Counted from the stretch's first letter, positions 42,851-51,938 are shown. The stretch is 64,000 nucleotides of DNA from CAWHJB01 sp963698715 (GCA_963698715.1 CAVORW010000006.1:220599-284598); one strand, 5' to 3'. Translations and numbers: made by a program. Notes: generated by a model from the sequence alone, not told the origin.

Positions 42851-43927
42851 ATGTTGAATAAACGGATACAGCAATTTTTCTGCTTTGTTTTTATTGTTTG
42901 CGGCCTGGCTGCTTGCCAATCTGCCGGCACAGTGCTGGACAATACGCCAACCCGCAGCGAACCAGCAGAGCTGACAATAATGACCCATGATTCGTTCGCG
43001 GTTTCTGAGCAAGTCGTTCAGGCCTTTCAGGATCAATACCATGCCCGTGTTCGTTTCCTGAAATCAGGAGATGCAGGGACAGCATTAAACAAAGCCATTC
43101 TCTCGAAGGATAACCCGCTTGCGGACGTGCTCTATGGCGTGGACAACACTTTTCTGAGTCGGGCACTTCAGGAAGGCATCTATGATCCCTATGACTCTCC
43201 GGTTTTGGCTGAAATCCCTGAAGAATTCAAGCTTGACCCACAAAACCGGGCTCTCCCAGTTAACTATGGCGATGTTTGCATCAATTATGATAAAGCCTAT
43301 TTCGATGAACACAATCTGGCGCTTCCAAATGTTTTGGAAGACTTGGCCAGGCCTGAATACCGGGACTTGCTGGTCGTCGAAAACCCGGCGACTTCTTCGC
43401 CCGGATTGGCATTCTTATTGGCTACAATAGGCCATTTTGGCGAAGATGGGTACTTAAACTATTGGCAGGCATTAAGCGATAATGGGATACTGGTAGTCAA
43501 TGATTGGGATACTGCCTACAACAAAGAATTTAGCCGGGCGGGAGGATCGCGACCCCTGGTTGTTTCTTATGGTTCCAGCCCTCCGTTTGAATTGATTTTC
43601 TCAGACACACCTTTACCAGAGCCTCCCACTGGGGCTATGGTTGGTGATGGCAGTTGTTTCCGGCAGATTGAATTTGTTGGTGTTCTGGCTGGGGCTGCTA
43701 ACCGTGAACTGGCGGAAAAATGGGTCGACTTTATGCTGTCAACCACCTTCCAGGAGGATATCCCCCTTCAGATGTATGTCTTTCCTGTCAATCCATCTGC
43801 CCAGCTGGATGAAACATTTGTAAGATACTTGCAGGTGCCTGAGAATCCTGTCAATCTGGATCCGGATCTGATTGCAAATAAACGGGAGCAATGGATTCTG
43901 GCCTGGACGGAAGGTGTGCTCAGGTGA
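42851..43927 (+). CDS. thiB: Thiamine ABC transporter substrate-binding lipoprotein
   Basis: 358 residues with signal peptide and lipobox LAAC (Cys 22), then a type-II periplasmic-binding fold (ELTIMTHDSFAVSEQVV near 41, DVLYGVDNTFLSRAL near 92). This is the ThiB/TbpA pattern; the lipid anchor would hold it on the outer face of the membrane. It delivers thiamine or its phosphates to the permease encoded next. It lies 126 bases after thiN under the same riboswitch. Confidence 0.9.
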   Translation: MLNKRIQQFFCFVFIVCGLAACQSAGTVLDNTPTRSEPAELTIMTHDSFAVSEQVVQAFQDQYHARVRFLKSGDAGTALNKAILSKDNPLADVLYGVDNTFLSRALQEGIYDPYDSPVLAEIPEEFKLDPQNRALPVNYGDVCINYDKAYFDEHNLALPNVLEDLARPEYRDLLVVENPATSSPGLAFLLATIGHFGEDGYLNYWQALSDNGILVVNDWDTAYNKEFSRAGGSRPLVVSYGSSPPFELIFSDTPLPEPPTGAMVGDGSCFRQIEFVGVLAGAANRELAEKWVDFMLSTTFQEDIPLQMYVFPVNPSAQLDETFVRYLQVPENPVNLDPDLIANKREQWILAWTEGVLR

Positions 43928-43967
43928 GCCTGCGTTCTCCTGAGACAAGAATTCAATCCAATGTTTT

Positions 43968-45710
43968 ATGACAATTAGATCACACGCTCAAGCCGGTCAA
44001 ATGCAAGATCGATCCAGGGGTATGCGGCTATTGTTGTTATGGTTGCTGCCGCTGGTATTTCTACTTCTGTTTTATTTTTACCCGCTTGGGAGTATCCTGC
44101 AAACAAGTTTAAGCCGATCTGAAGGGGGGTTAGGAGATCCATTCCTGCAAGCTCTGACTTCTCCAATCGTGAGGAGAGCGCTGAGCTTTACGATTTGGCA
44201 GGCATTGCTCTCAACTTTGTTGACTTTGCTCTTGGGGCTCCCAGGTGCCTATCTGCTGGCCCGCTACGAGTTTCGTGGAAAATCGCTCTTGCAAGCGTTA
44301 TCGGGGATCCCATTTGTACTGCCAACATTGGTCGTTGCAGCCGCATTTTATGCCTTACTGGGGCCGCGTGGGTGGGTAAACCTGGCTTTGATGGATTTGT
44401 TTGACCTTGCCCAACCACCGATACAGTTTACAAATACCTTGGTGGCAATTCTGGTGGCCCATGTTTTTTACAATACAACCATCGTTTTGCGGATGGTGGG
44501 TGACTTCTGGTCTCACCTGGACCCGCGCATGGAGCAGGCGGCTCAGATGTTGGGTGCAAATCGCTGGCAAACCTTGAGAATGGTGACTGTACCCCTGCTG
44601 ATGCCGGCCATCAGTGCGGCAGCTCTGTTGGTTTTTATTTTCGACTTTACATCCTTTGGCGTTGTCCTCATTCTGGGAGGGCCGCGTTTTGCTACAATGG
44701 AAGTCGAGATTTATTACCAGACGGTCAGTTTATTTAATTTGCCGTTGGCAGCTGTGCTCTCATTACTGCAGTTGGCCTGTACACTCGGCTTGACGTTGAT
44801 TTATTCTCGCTTGTCCAACCGGTTATCCATACCGCGCAGTCTTAAACCTCGCAGTTACACCCAGCGCCGGTTGATTTCTCGGCGCAGCCGCATCTTAGCT
44901 GGAGCGATGATCTTGCTCCTGTTAGGACTGATGGTAACTCCTCTGGCGGCTCTTGCACTCCGTTCGGTAACCAGCCTGGGAGGTGGTCGCGGCGAATCGA
45001 GTGATGGGCTTGCATTCACGCTGGCTTATTACCAGGAGTTGCTGGTCAACCGGCGCTCATCAATATTTTATGCATCTCCTGCAACTGCAGTCTTGATCTC
45101 CCTGGGATATGCGGCGGTAACGGTTGTCATCGCTCTGGTTTTAGGTCTTCCAGCCTCTTTGGCGTTAGCCAGCGACCGAAAGGCGCGCCTTAATCGATGG
45201 CTGGATCCATTGTTAATGCTGCCGCTGGGCACGTCAGCAGTCACTCTGGGATTAGGATTTATTATTTCTCTTGACAAACCTCCGCTCGATTTGCGCGCCT
45301 CTCCGATGTTGATTCCAATTGCCCATACTCTGGTTGCCTTTCCTTTTGTCGTTCGCAGTCTCACGCCTGCTTTACAAAGCATCCGGCCTCAGGTACGGCA
45401 GGCTGCGGCTGTTTTGGGCGCCTCTCCAGGTCAAATATTCCGCTATATAGACCTGCCTCTGATTGGTCGGGCGTTGCTTGTAGCGGCAACCTTTGCATTC
45501 ACTATTTCGTTGGGAGAATTCGGCGCGACGGCGTTGATTGCCCGGCCCGAATACCCAACCGTACCTTTAGCGATATACCGGTTGATCTCACAGCCGGGGC
45601 TGTTAAATTATGGCCAGGCTCTGGCCCTAAGCACAATTCTGATGGTGATCACCGCCTCAGGTATGCTGGCGATCGAGCGCTTTCGCTTTGCGGATGTGGG
45701 AGAATTCTGA
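43968..45710 (+). CDS. thiP: Thiamine ABC transporter permease
   Basis: 580 residues with about twelve membrane segments and two binding-protein-dependent transport domains: EAA-type loops occur at about 185-205 (EQAAQMLGANRWQTLRMV) and again near 478-498 (QAAAVLGASPGQIFRYI). Double-length ThiP is normal. Its stop codon overlaps the thiQ start as TGATG, so the subunits are translationally coupled. Confidence 0.92.
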   Translation: MTIRSHAQAGQMQDRSRGMRLLLLWLLPLVFLLLFYFYPLGSILQTSLSRSEGGLGDPFLQALTSPIVRRALSFTIWQALLSTLLTLLLGLPGAYLLARYEFRGKSLLQALSGIPFVLPTLVVAAAFYALLGPRGWVNLALMDLFDLAQPPIQFTNTLVAILVAHVFYNTTIVLRMVGDFWSHLDPRMEQAAQMLGANRWQTLRMVTVPLLMPAISAAALLVFIFDFTSFGVVLILGGPRFATMEVEIYYQTVSLFNLPLAAVLSLLQLACTLGLTLIYSRLSNRLSIPRSLKPRSYTQRRLISRRSRILAGAMILLLLGLMVTPLAALALRSVTSLGGGRGESSDGLAFTLAYYQELLVNRRSSIFYASPATAVLISLGYAAVTVVIALVLGLPASLALASDRKARLNRWLDPLLMLPLGTSAVTLGLGFIISLDKPPLDLRASPMLIPIAHTLVAFPFVVRSLTPALQSIRPQVRQAAAVLGASPGQIFRYIDLPLIGRALLVAATFAFTISLGEFGATALIARPEYPTVPLAIYRLISQPGLLNYGQALALSTILMVITASGMLAIERFRFADVGEF

Positions 45711-46753
45711 TGATTTTACAGGTCAGCCAGGTTGCCAAGGTCTATGGGGATACTCATGCTGTTCATGACGTCAGTTTTGATGCCGCAGCCGGGGAAATTG
45801 TGGCTGTACTTGGGCCGAGTGGTTGTGGGAAATCCACCTTGCTGGAGATGATTGCAGGCTTGGAAGCCCCAGATCAAGGCGATATTCGTTGGGCAGGTAA
45901 TTCGATCCTTGATGTACCACCTTACCGCAGGAAATTCGGGTTGATGTTCCAGGATTTCGCCCTCTTTCCTCATCGCAATGTGCTTGATAATGTAGCATTT
46001 GGTTTGCAAATGGCTCAAATGCCGGTGGATGCGATCCGATCGCGGGTAAAAGAAGTGCTGGATCTGGTTGGATTGCCCAATTTTGGCGAGAGGGATGTTA
46101 ATACTTTGTCTGGAGGTGAACAGCAGCGCGTTGCGTTGGCGCGTTCGCTGGCGCCACATCCCAGGCTGCTTATGCTGGATGAACCACTTGGGTCTCTGGA
46201 TCGTAATTTACGGGAAAGATTGGTGAAGGATCTGCGCCAGATCTTTAGGAAGCTACACCTGACCACAATCTATGTCACCCACGATCAAGAAGAAGCCTTT
46301 GCGATCGCCGACCGGGTCGTTGTAATGAACGCCGGGCAGGTCGAGCAGATTGATACTCCCCAGGAGATCTATTGCTGCCCAGCCTCGCTGTTTGTGGCTC
46401 GCTTTATTGGACTGCAAAACTTAATTCCAGCTCAAGCCCATCCTGAAAAAGGTAAAACCAGGCTCGAATCAGGTTTAGGCAGCTTTGAAATCCGCAATGT
46501 CACCTGGATTGGCCCGGTTACGATGCTCCTGCGCCCGGATGCGGTCCACCTGACCAATGACCAATCTGGGAAAATGACCGGTATGTTGGTCGAAAAAGTG
46601 TTTCGAGGCAGCACCATCCGGGCAACCATCGAAATTAAAAATGTCCCTCTGATGGTTGATTTCCCAAGCAATCTCAGCTTGCCCGAAGTAGGGGACACGA
46701 TTCGAGTTTCATTTGACCCGGATCAGGCCATACAGATCTATCCAGCCGGATGA
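45710..46753 (+). CDS. thiQ: Thiamine ABC transporter ATPase
   Basis: 347 residues: Walker A GPSGCGKST (about 34-42), signature LSGGEQQRVALA, Walker B LLMLDEP and the switch His in YVTHDQEEA. A C-terminal extension of about 110 residues resembles a TOBE regulatory domain; E. coli ThiQ is shorter and lacks it. It is the last gene of the riboswitch-controlled operon. A wider anion or spermidine-type specificity is possible for the ATPase alone, but its neighbours settle the thiamine call. Confidence 0.9.
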   Translation: MILQVSQVAKVYGDTHAVHDVSFDAAAGEIVAVLGPSGCGKSTLLEMIAGLEAPDQGDIRWAGNSILDVPPYRRKFGLMFQDFALFPHRNVLDNVAFGLQMAQMPVDAIRSRVKEVLDLVGLPNFGERDVNTLSGGEQQRVALARSLAPHPRLLMLDEPLGSLDRNLRERLVKDLRQIFRKLHLTTIYVTHDQEEAFAIADRVVVMNAGQVEQIDTPQEIYCCPASLFVARFIGLQNLIPAQAHPEKGKTRLESGLGSFEIRNVTWIGPVTMLLRPDAVHLTNDQSGKMTGMLVEKVFRGSTIRATIEIKNVPLMVDFPSNLSLPEVGDTIRVSFDPDQAIQIYPAG

Positions 46754-46862
46754 AACCCGAACCCTATTGAGGCGCAGCCCCCCAAATTGCGCAAGACAAA
46801 AAATTCCCAGACCCAATTATTCTCTCCCGCCACAGGATTTCCCAAAGACCCAGCAGCGCCTC

Positions 46863-46900
46863 TTTTACTAATTTGCATATTTGTGATAATATTAGTAAAA
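46863..46900 (+). promoter_or_regulatory. 10-bp inverted repeat overlapping the rhodanese promoter
   Basis: TTTTACTAAT (46863-46872) and ATTAGTAAAA (46891-46900) form a perfect inverted repeat with an 18-base spacer. TTTACT and TAATAT inside it are 17 bases apart and could be the promoter boxes. AT-rich ATTAG half-sites are reported for sulfide-sensing ArsR-type repressors, which fits the downstream gene, but no such regulator is in the window. Confidence 0.5.
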
Positions 46901-46976
46901 ATTAGCGTTTTATGAAGATCCGTGGTAGAAATATCACACTGATCCCGAAAGTACAGCTTATAGAGGAGGTTTATAC

Positions 46977-47819
46977 ATGCCAGAATCATACGCTCACCCC
47001 GAAGTTTTGGTGGAAACTGAGTGGGTGGCTCAACATCTTAATGACCGTGACATCCGCCTGGTTGAATCCAATGAGGATTTCTTGTTATACGAAACCGGTC
47101 ATATACCCGGAGCGGTGAAAGTCGATTGGTTTACTACGCTGCAGGATTCTGTACGCAGGGACTTTGTTTCCAAGCAAGAGTTCGAGAATCTTTGTTCCAA
47201 ATTGGGAATTTCCAACACCACCACAGTGATCTTCTATGGTGATAAGAGCAATTGGTTTGCGACCTATGCTCTCTGGTTATTTAGATATTACGGCCACGAG
47301 AAGGTAAAAATCATGAATGGTGGTCGGGCCAGATGGATTCAGGAAAACCGCTCTTTATCTAAAGAAGTCCCAGTTTATCAAAGGACAGAGTATCAGGCTA
47401 AAAATCCTGATCCCAAAATACGGGCCTTCCGCGAGCAAGTATTTGCACAGGTGAAAAACAAAAGCCCGCTGGTAGATGTGCGCTCCCCGCGAGAATATTC
47501 TGGTGAATTATTGCACATGCCGGATTATCCGCAAGAAGGCGCTATGCGCGGCGGGCATATTCCTGGGGCAGTCAACATATCGTGGTCTAAGGCGACGAAA
47601 GAAGATGGCACCTTCAAAAGCCCCGAAGAACTGCGCCAGCTTTATGCTGATCAAGGAATCACACCTGACAAGCAAATCATTGCTTACTGCCGAATTGGCG
47701 AGAGAAGTTCCCATACCTGGTTTGTACTGAAGTATTTGCTTGGGTATCCGGATGTAATGAATTATGATGGCTCCTGGACAGAATGGGGCAATCTGGTGGA
47801 TGCTCCGATTGAAAAGTGA
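46977..47819 (+). CDS. Thiosulfate/3-mercaptopyruvate sulfurtransferase-like (tandem rhodanese)
   Basis: 280 residues with two rhodanese domains. The N-terminal one (about 8-130) has no active-site Cys in its loop (FYGDKSNWFA); the C-terminal one carries CRIGERSSHTW with catalytic Cys near 241. GAGGAGGT precedes the ATG. It transfers sulfane sulfur to cyanide or thiol acceptors in the cytoplasm. It stands alone behind an operator-like inverted repeat. Confidence 0.9.
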   Translation: MPESYAHPEVLVETEWVAQHLNDRDIRLVESNEDFLLYETGHIPGAVKVDWFTTLQDSVRRDFVSKQEFENLCSKLGISNTTTVIFYGDKSNWFATYALWLFRYYGHEKVKIMNGGRARWIQENRSLSKEVPVYQRTEYQAKNPDPKIRAFREQVFAQVKNKSPLVDVRSPREYSGELLHMPDYPQEGAMRGGHIPGAVNISWSKATKEDGTFKSPEELRQLYADQGITPDKQIIAYCRIGERSSHTWFVLKYLLGYPDVMNYDGSWTEWGNLVDAPIEK

Positions 47820-47856
47820 GGGAGAATAGCCCTGACCGATCTGAGCTTAATCAAAT

Positions 47857-47878
47857 CTGGGCCGCTTGCGCGGCCCAG
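47857..47878 (+). terminator. GC-rich hairpin after the rhodanese gene
   Basis: CTGGGCCGC pairs with GCGGCCCAG around a TTGC loop, 37 bases after the stop codon. No T-run follows, so termination would be inefficient or factor-assisted. Confidence 0.45.
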
Positions 47879-48118
47879 CTGGGTTAATCGGTTAAAATCA
47901 ATTTGACATTTCTTTATCTAATCAGGACCTGTTTAAAATGCTGCAGGAACCAAACAACACAGCCGGGCGTCTATAGAGAGAATTCCGATTTATTGAGTGG
48001 GGTGGACATTTGCCTGCCAATCCCACAAAAAACAAAAAAAATTCCGCGGCAGGTGACATTGTCAAGAAAGAAGCTAACTCGTGAATTATAGGTTGTTTGG
48101 ATGACAGAGGAGTTCGTT

Positions 48119-48643
48119 ATGTGGAAGAATGTTTCCTTGATCCTATTCGTGCTCGTGCTGGCCCTAAGCTTCAGCGCATGTTCCCCTTTCCAGGAACCTG
48201 GAGGCCCCGATGGGCCAGCTGCACAGCCGACAGAGGACCCTGGGGAGATATCTGATCAAGGCAGTCCCTTGCTAACTGCCAGCGGGGACAGCCAACAGGT
48301 CGTCATTCATTGGCAACGTTCGGGGGGATTTGCTGGCATTTGTCAGGAAATGGACGTCTTTGCTGATGGGCACGCAGTTTTGATGGATTGTGGCTCGAGC
48401 CGGTTGCTCGCTTCCGGGGATATTTCCACAGAAAACCGCATGGCGCTAAAAAACTGGTTAGAGAGCTATCAGGAGTTCAATTGGACCTTCAAACCGCCGA
48501 AGGGTTCTGCTGATATGTTCCTGGACGAGTTTACCTTTTCGGGAATTGGGGATCAGGTCCCTGGTGAGCGGGCTCAAGAAGACATCAATCAGGAGCTAGC
48601 AAAGCTCGCCCAGTCGCTTCTGCAACAACCTTCCGACCAATAA
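48119..48643 (+). CDS. Small lipoprotein of unknown function
   Basis: 174 residues from ATG 48119, which has GAGGAG seven bases upstream; the in-frame ATG at 48101 would put extra charged residues before the signal peptide. The lipobox is SFSAC (Cys 22). A short acidic/Pro linker leads to a compact domain (about 60-165) with two conserved-looking Cys (GICQEMDVF, MDCGSSRLL). I recognise no family. It ends six bases before the DUF402 gene, so the two are probably co-transcribed. Confidence 0.7.
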   Translation: MWKNVSLILFVLVLALSFSACSPFQEPGGPDGPAAQPTEDPGEISDQGSPLLTASGDSQQVVIHWQRSGGFAGICQEMDVFADGHAVLMDCGSSRLLASGDISTENRMALKNWLESYQEFNWTFKPPKGSADMFLDEFTFSGIGDQVPGERAQEDINQELAKLAQSLLQQPSDQ

Positions 48644-48649
48644 GACGTT

Positions 48650-49102
48650 ATGGGAGCAGAGATCCTCGTAATCAAGTATTACTTGGATGGCCGCGAGACC
48701 TGGCGTTACCGCGGTCAGCTTTTGGAACAGGATTCCAATCGGATCGTTTTGGAAGCTTATTTCGATCGTCAAGACATGGACCTGCATGGCATGCTGCTGG
48801 GCAATGGCGATCGCTTTGTAGAAACTTATTATACCGATCGCTGGTATAACATTTTTGAAATTCATGCGCGTGAAGATGATTGCCTGCGCGGCTGGTATTG
48901 TAATATCACGCAGCCGGCAACCTTTGATGGCTCGCAGATAATTTATGTTGATTTGGCTTTGGATTTATTGGTATTTCCGGATGGGCGCCAGATGATTTTG
49001 GATGAAGATGAATTTTGGCAGCTGAACCTTCAACCAGATATGAGACGCAAAGCTCGCGAAGCGCTGACAGAACTACAAGCCAAATTCAAGCAAGACATTT
49101 GA
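48650..49102 (+). CDS. DUF402 domain protein
   Basis: 150 residues resembling the DUF402/FomD-like family: YYTDRWYNIFEIH, LRGWYCNITQP and the acidic DLALDLLVFPDG strand that would bind divalent metal. Family members include nucleoside diphosphate/tri-phosphate phosphatases and FomD of fosfomycin biosynthesis. The substrate here is unknown. A strong bidirectional terminator follows. Confidence 0.75.
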   Translation: MGAEILVIKYYLDGRETWRYRGQLLEQDSNRIVLEAYFDRQDMDLHGMLLGNGDRFVETYYTDRWYNIFEIHAREDDCLRGWYCNITQPATFDGSQIIYVDLALDLLVFPDGRQMILDEDEFWQLNLQPDMRRKAREALTELQAKFKQDI

Positions 49103-49121
49103 CAGGATATGATTATTCTGA

Positions 49122-49164
49122 AAACCGACCCGGGATCATTAAGCTAGGAATCCCAGGTCGGTTT
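49122..49164. terminator. Bidirectional intrinsic terminator
   Basis: AAACCGACC (49122-49130) with GGTCGGTTT (49156-49164), plus an inner GGGAT/ATCCC stem across one C.A mismatch. It separates the plus-strand DUF402 gene from convergent minus-strand genes. Confidence 0.85.
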
Positions 49165-49193
49165 ATTACTTTTCAATCTCTCAACAAAAGTTC

Positions 49194-49385
49194 CTACACA
49201 AATGAGTTGAAGAGTTGTGAGGTCAATCCGAACCACTCATCACCATTGTTATACAGCAGCCAGCCAGCTCCCACAACACAGCAGCAGCAAAGCAGCAGTA
49301 CCACCAGGACGATGATGATGATTAATGTCGTGTTGTTCTTCTTGGGTTCTTCCAGTGGTGGAATTTGGCTTATATTGTCGTTCAT
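49194..49385 (-). CDS. Small single-span membrane protein with Cys-rich helix
   Basis: 63 residues: a polar N-terminus (MNDNISQIPPLEEPKKNN), one transmembrane helix (about 19-45) containing four consecutive cysteines (LLLCCCCVVGAG) and a short tail. No known family. It ends the minus-strand group of small membrane protein genes, and a relative follows at 49431, which makes chance less likely. Confidence 0.6.
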   Translation of the reverse strand: MNDNISQIPPLEEPKKNNTTLIIIIVLVVLLLCCCCVVGAGWLLYNNGDEWFGLTSQLFNSFV

Positions 49386-49430
49386 CGTCTTCTCCTCAGT
49401 TTGATTTTAGGTTGGATTAATTCCCAACAG

Positions 49431-49634
49431 TTATGGGATAGGCGTCTGGATTCCTTCGATGATGTTAGAAAACACATTGCCAGTGGTTGGACCTAATAAG
49501 AAATAGACTGCAATGCAAGCCACCAGACAACAAACCAGCAGCACGCCAAGAATGATTGCCAATACCAAAAGCCAGTTGGTCTTCTTTTCTGTTTTACCAG
49601 GCGGCTCTATTGGCTGTTGTTCAGACGAGTACAT
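49431..49634 (-). CDS. Small single-span membrane protein
   Basis: 67 residues. Same plan as its neighbour: Pro/Glu-rich polar head ending in EKKTNW, one helix (about 22-46) with LLVCCLVACIAV, and a short extracellular tail. Its ATG at 49634 is preceded by GGAGG-like sequence on the minus strand (CGGAGGTTCTC). Function unknown. Confidence 0.6.
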   Translation of the reverse strand: MYSSEQQPIEPPGKTEKKTNWLLVLAIILGVLLVCCLVACIAVYFLLGPTTGNVFSNIIEGIQTPIP

Positions 49635-49728
49635 GAGAACCTCCGTTTATTTTTGGGTGAAGCTGAACAACAATATCAATCCTTGAAAAGCAGTAAAAAC
49701 TTATAAAACGCTCAATGCCAGGATTCTA

Positions 49729-50085
49729 CTACAACAAGCCGAACAAAGTTGGAAGAATCAGGTTCATTCCTTCGCTCGAAATGGCGAACAAGCCCGCGCA
49801 AAGAGGGATGGCGATAAAGAAACCACCAATGCAAATACCGAGGATGCCCAGGCCGATACCGATCCAGCCTAAGATTGTCCCTGCTTTCGCCAGGCCGTCA
49901 CCGCCCAGGGTCCCATGACTCTGGCCAATTTCTTTTTGGGCCATCGGACCGGTGATGACGGCAATGATGCTTCCTAAAAATGGCATGAAGGTCAATCCGA
50001 GGATGCCCGTGATCAGGCTGACCAATGCCAGGGTGCTGTTGGGCATTGAGTATGGTGCTCCGCCCGGTTGTGGATCGTACGACAT
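49729..50085 (-). CDS. DUF4190 domain membrane protein
   Basis: 118 residues with two hydrophobic hairpins typical of DUF4190: ALVSLITGILGLTFMPFLGS, then GTILGWIGIGLGILG. The basic GPMAQKEI segment between them is a family feature. Function unknown. It lies three bases after the DUF4126 gene and is likely co-transcribed. Confidence 0.75.
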   Translation of the reverse strand: MSYDPQPGGAPYSMPNSTLALVSLITGILGLTFMPFLGSIIAVITGPMAQKEIGQSHGTLGGDGLAKAGTILGWIGIGLGILGICIGGFFIAIPLCAGLFAISSEGMNLILPTLFGLL

Positions 50086-50088
50086 AAT

Positions 50089-50721
50089 TCAACCTCCTAG
50101 AGTAAGTTGGACCTGGTAATTCATGCTTCTTGGCGATTTATCGGTTCTGATTAAGCCAGACGGGCGCGCTCGAGATCGCCGATACTGGCGTAGTAAAATC
50201 CAAACTGCGAAAGTGATGGCCACCAGGGCAATAATCGCAGGAATAATGATTGAAATGATTGAGACGATCGTCGAAATGATGTCTTCCAGGATGCTGACCG
50301 GAATATTCCCGGCTCCACCGGTTGTAGCGGTAACAGCCGGACGGACAGCGAGGGTTTTTACAGCATGCACACTACCGGCAACGAATAGGCCGGCAATTAG
50401 CGACAGCACCGGATTGATCTCAGTGATCACATTGGCGCTGGCTGCGAAAGTGATGGCCCCAGCAATCGGCCGCACGACCGTTTGAATCAGATCATTGATA
50501 TGATTGACAGCAGGAATTTTATCCGTTAAGAATTCGATCAGGGAGAGCAGCACCAGAACGCCAATAACCCACCAGTTGGTTAATTGATCCCAGGGGGAAG
50601 AAAGGGTGATCAGGTTGGTAAAACGCCCCATCAAAGCAATAATGAGCAGCGGGATGTAAGCATTTAAGCCGGCGCTGGCCGACAACCCGAAGGCTGAAAA
50701 TAATCCGGTTATAAGTTCCAT
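50089..50721 (-). CDS. DUF4126 domain membrane protein
   Basis: 210 residues, about five membrane segments; FGLSASAGLNAYIPLLIIAL at the start and FLTDKIPAVNHINDLIQTVV match DUF4126. The C-terminal third is a further hydrophobic region followed by a basic tail (YRRSRARPSG). Function unknown. It is first in a tight pair with the DUF4190 gene. Confidence 0.8.
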   Translation of the reverse strand: MELITGLFSAFGLSASAGLNAYIPLLIIALMGRFTNLITLSSPWDQLTNWWVIGVLVLLSLIEFLTDKIPAVNHINDLIQTVVRPIAGAITFAASANVITEINPVLSLIAGLFVAGSVHAVKTLAVRPAVTATTGGAGNIPVSILEDIISTIVSIISIIIPAIIALVAITFAVWILLRQYRRSRARPSGLIRTDKSPRSMNYQVQLTLGG

Positions 50722-50793
50722 CTCATTCTCCTGAGTATGGTCTCTGAGAGTAAGTGGTAGCGGGTCTGCAAAAGTGTTTCAATTTCAGATATT

Positions 50794-51606
50794 TTAACCG
50801 AAATGGAAGCCATCCCAACTACCAGTCAACCAAAACCGAAGCAGGTCAATTACCACAATCTGCAGCAAACCGATCCCAAAACCTGACGTGAGCGGTGTTA
50901 CCAGTTGGAAAAGTGACGTAAAACGATTCTCGGCCTTAAAGGTGATCACCAGGATCATGCCGTAAACCATACTTAGAATGACCAATACCCCCGCCGCACT
51001 TATCAATGCCAGGGGGTAGAGCAGGATGGGATTCTCGATGAGCACGATTGCATCCATTATAAAGGTAAGCAAAAACAGGCCGCCCAAAGGCTTCCAGGTG
51101 CCGGTTGCTTGGCGCGGGTCCCATTTTTCCCAGATCGTCTGGTTAAACGAAGGGAAAAGAACAATTGAAATCACCATGCCCATTCCGCTTCCGGTAAGTA
51201 ATCGCAGCCAGTTTTGCGGTTCATACAGCCCGGGTGCACCAGGGAACAGGTGCAAATAAGAGTTCAGACCATCGGCTGCAAAAGCCAGTACGAGCACGCC
51301 AAGTACGATAGAAACTCGCCAGGATGGCATGCCGCCACGTCTTGGACCGATGATGGTCTGGTAAATCAGCCCCAGCATTGCAGCCAGGTACATGCCTGAA
51401 CAGCGGGCGCACAATGGGAGCCGGCGATCTCCCAGATGGAATGAACGCAGATCGATCTGATGGCAGACGGCATATCCTATTGCATCGGCTTTGCCTAGCA
51501 ACCCATGCGGAGTATTGATTAACCAGCCTATGAATAAGATACCAACTATAAGAAATACCAGACTGTAAGCAGGACGAAACTGCGGCTGTCTTTGGGGATT
51601 TAACAT
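50794..51606 (-). CDS. DUF2085 domain membrane protein
   Basis: 270 residues from ATG 51606, with about seven membrane helices. AVCHQIDLRSF and LPLCARCSGMYL are the DUF2085 signature with conserved His and Cys residues. The in-frame upstream start at 51666 is rejected: a TATAAT box lies seven bases before 51606, so the mRNA would begin at this ATG. Function unknown; the Cys/His set suggests metal or redox chemistry but that is inference. Confidence 0.8.
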   Translation of the reverse strand: MLNPQRQPQFRPAYSLVFLIVGILFIGWLINTPHGLLGKADAIGYAVCHQIDLRSFHLGDRRLPLCARCSGMYLAAMLGLIYQTIIGPRRGGMPSWRVSIVLGVLVLAFAADGLNSYLHLFPGAPGLYEPQNWLRLLTGSGMGMVISIVLFPSFNQTIWEKWDPRQATGTWKPLGGLFLLTFIMDAIVLIENPILLYPLALISAAGVLVILSMVYGMILVITFKAENRFTSLFQLVTPLTSGFGIGLLQIVVIDLLRFWLTGSWDGFHFG

Positions 51607-51612
51607 AGCATG

Positions 51613-51640
51613 ATTATAGAGCCTTTCAAAAAAAAAGCAA
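51613..51640 (-). promoter_or_regulatory. DUF2085 gene promoter, leaderless
   Basis: Minus strand TTGCTT (51640-51635), 16-base spacer, perfect TATAAT (51618-51613), then six bases to the ATG at 51606. Confidence 0.6.
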
Positions 51641-51723
51641 ACCCAAGTCTTTTGCTCTGCGGACACCGTCTTCCAACCTTGCCCATAGCAGTTATAACCG
51701 AACCGGACTTAAAAATAATTCAA

Positions 51724-51744
51724 TTGCATACCTTGAATATGCAA
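51724..51744. repeat. Small palindrome in the DUF2085-DUF3048 gap
   Basis: TTGCATA-N7-TATGCAA, a perfect 7-bp inverted repeat within the 332-base divergent region. It could be an operator. Apart from this and the two promoters I see nothing else in the gap. Confidence 0.35.
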
Positions 51745-51820
51745 CCCTGAGGCGCACACAAAATATGGGAACATCGCCAGCCAATCATGTTGATTGAAGG
51801 ATCCCGCTCTGACGCACTGA

Positions 51821-51849
51821 TTGGCAAAGGGATTTATTTGCGGTATGAT
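51821..51849 (+). promoter_or_regulatory. Promoter of the first DUF3048 gene
   Basis: TTGGCA (51821-51826), 17-base spacer, TATGAT (51844-51849), 90 bases before the ATG. Confidence 0.55.
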
Positions 51850-51938
51850 TTGGTCTTGACCGGCATAACCAGTTAGGAAGTCCGTATCCGATGGATGGAT
51901 CATTTTCTGCAATATATACTTGAAGTGGAGTTAATAAA

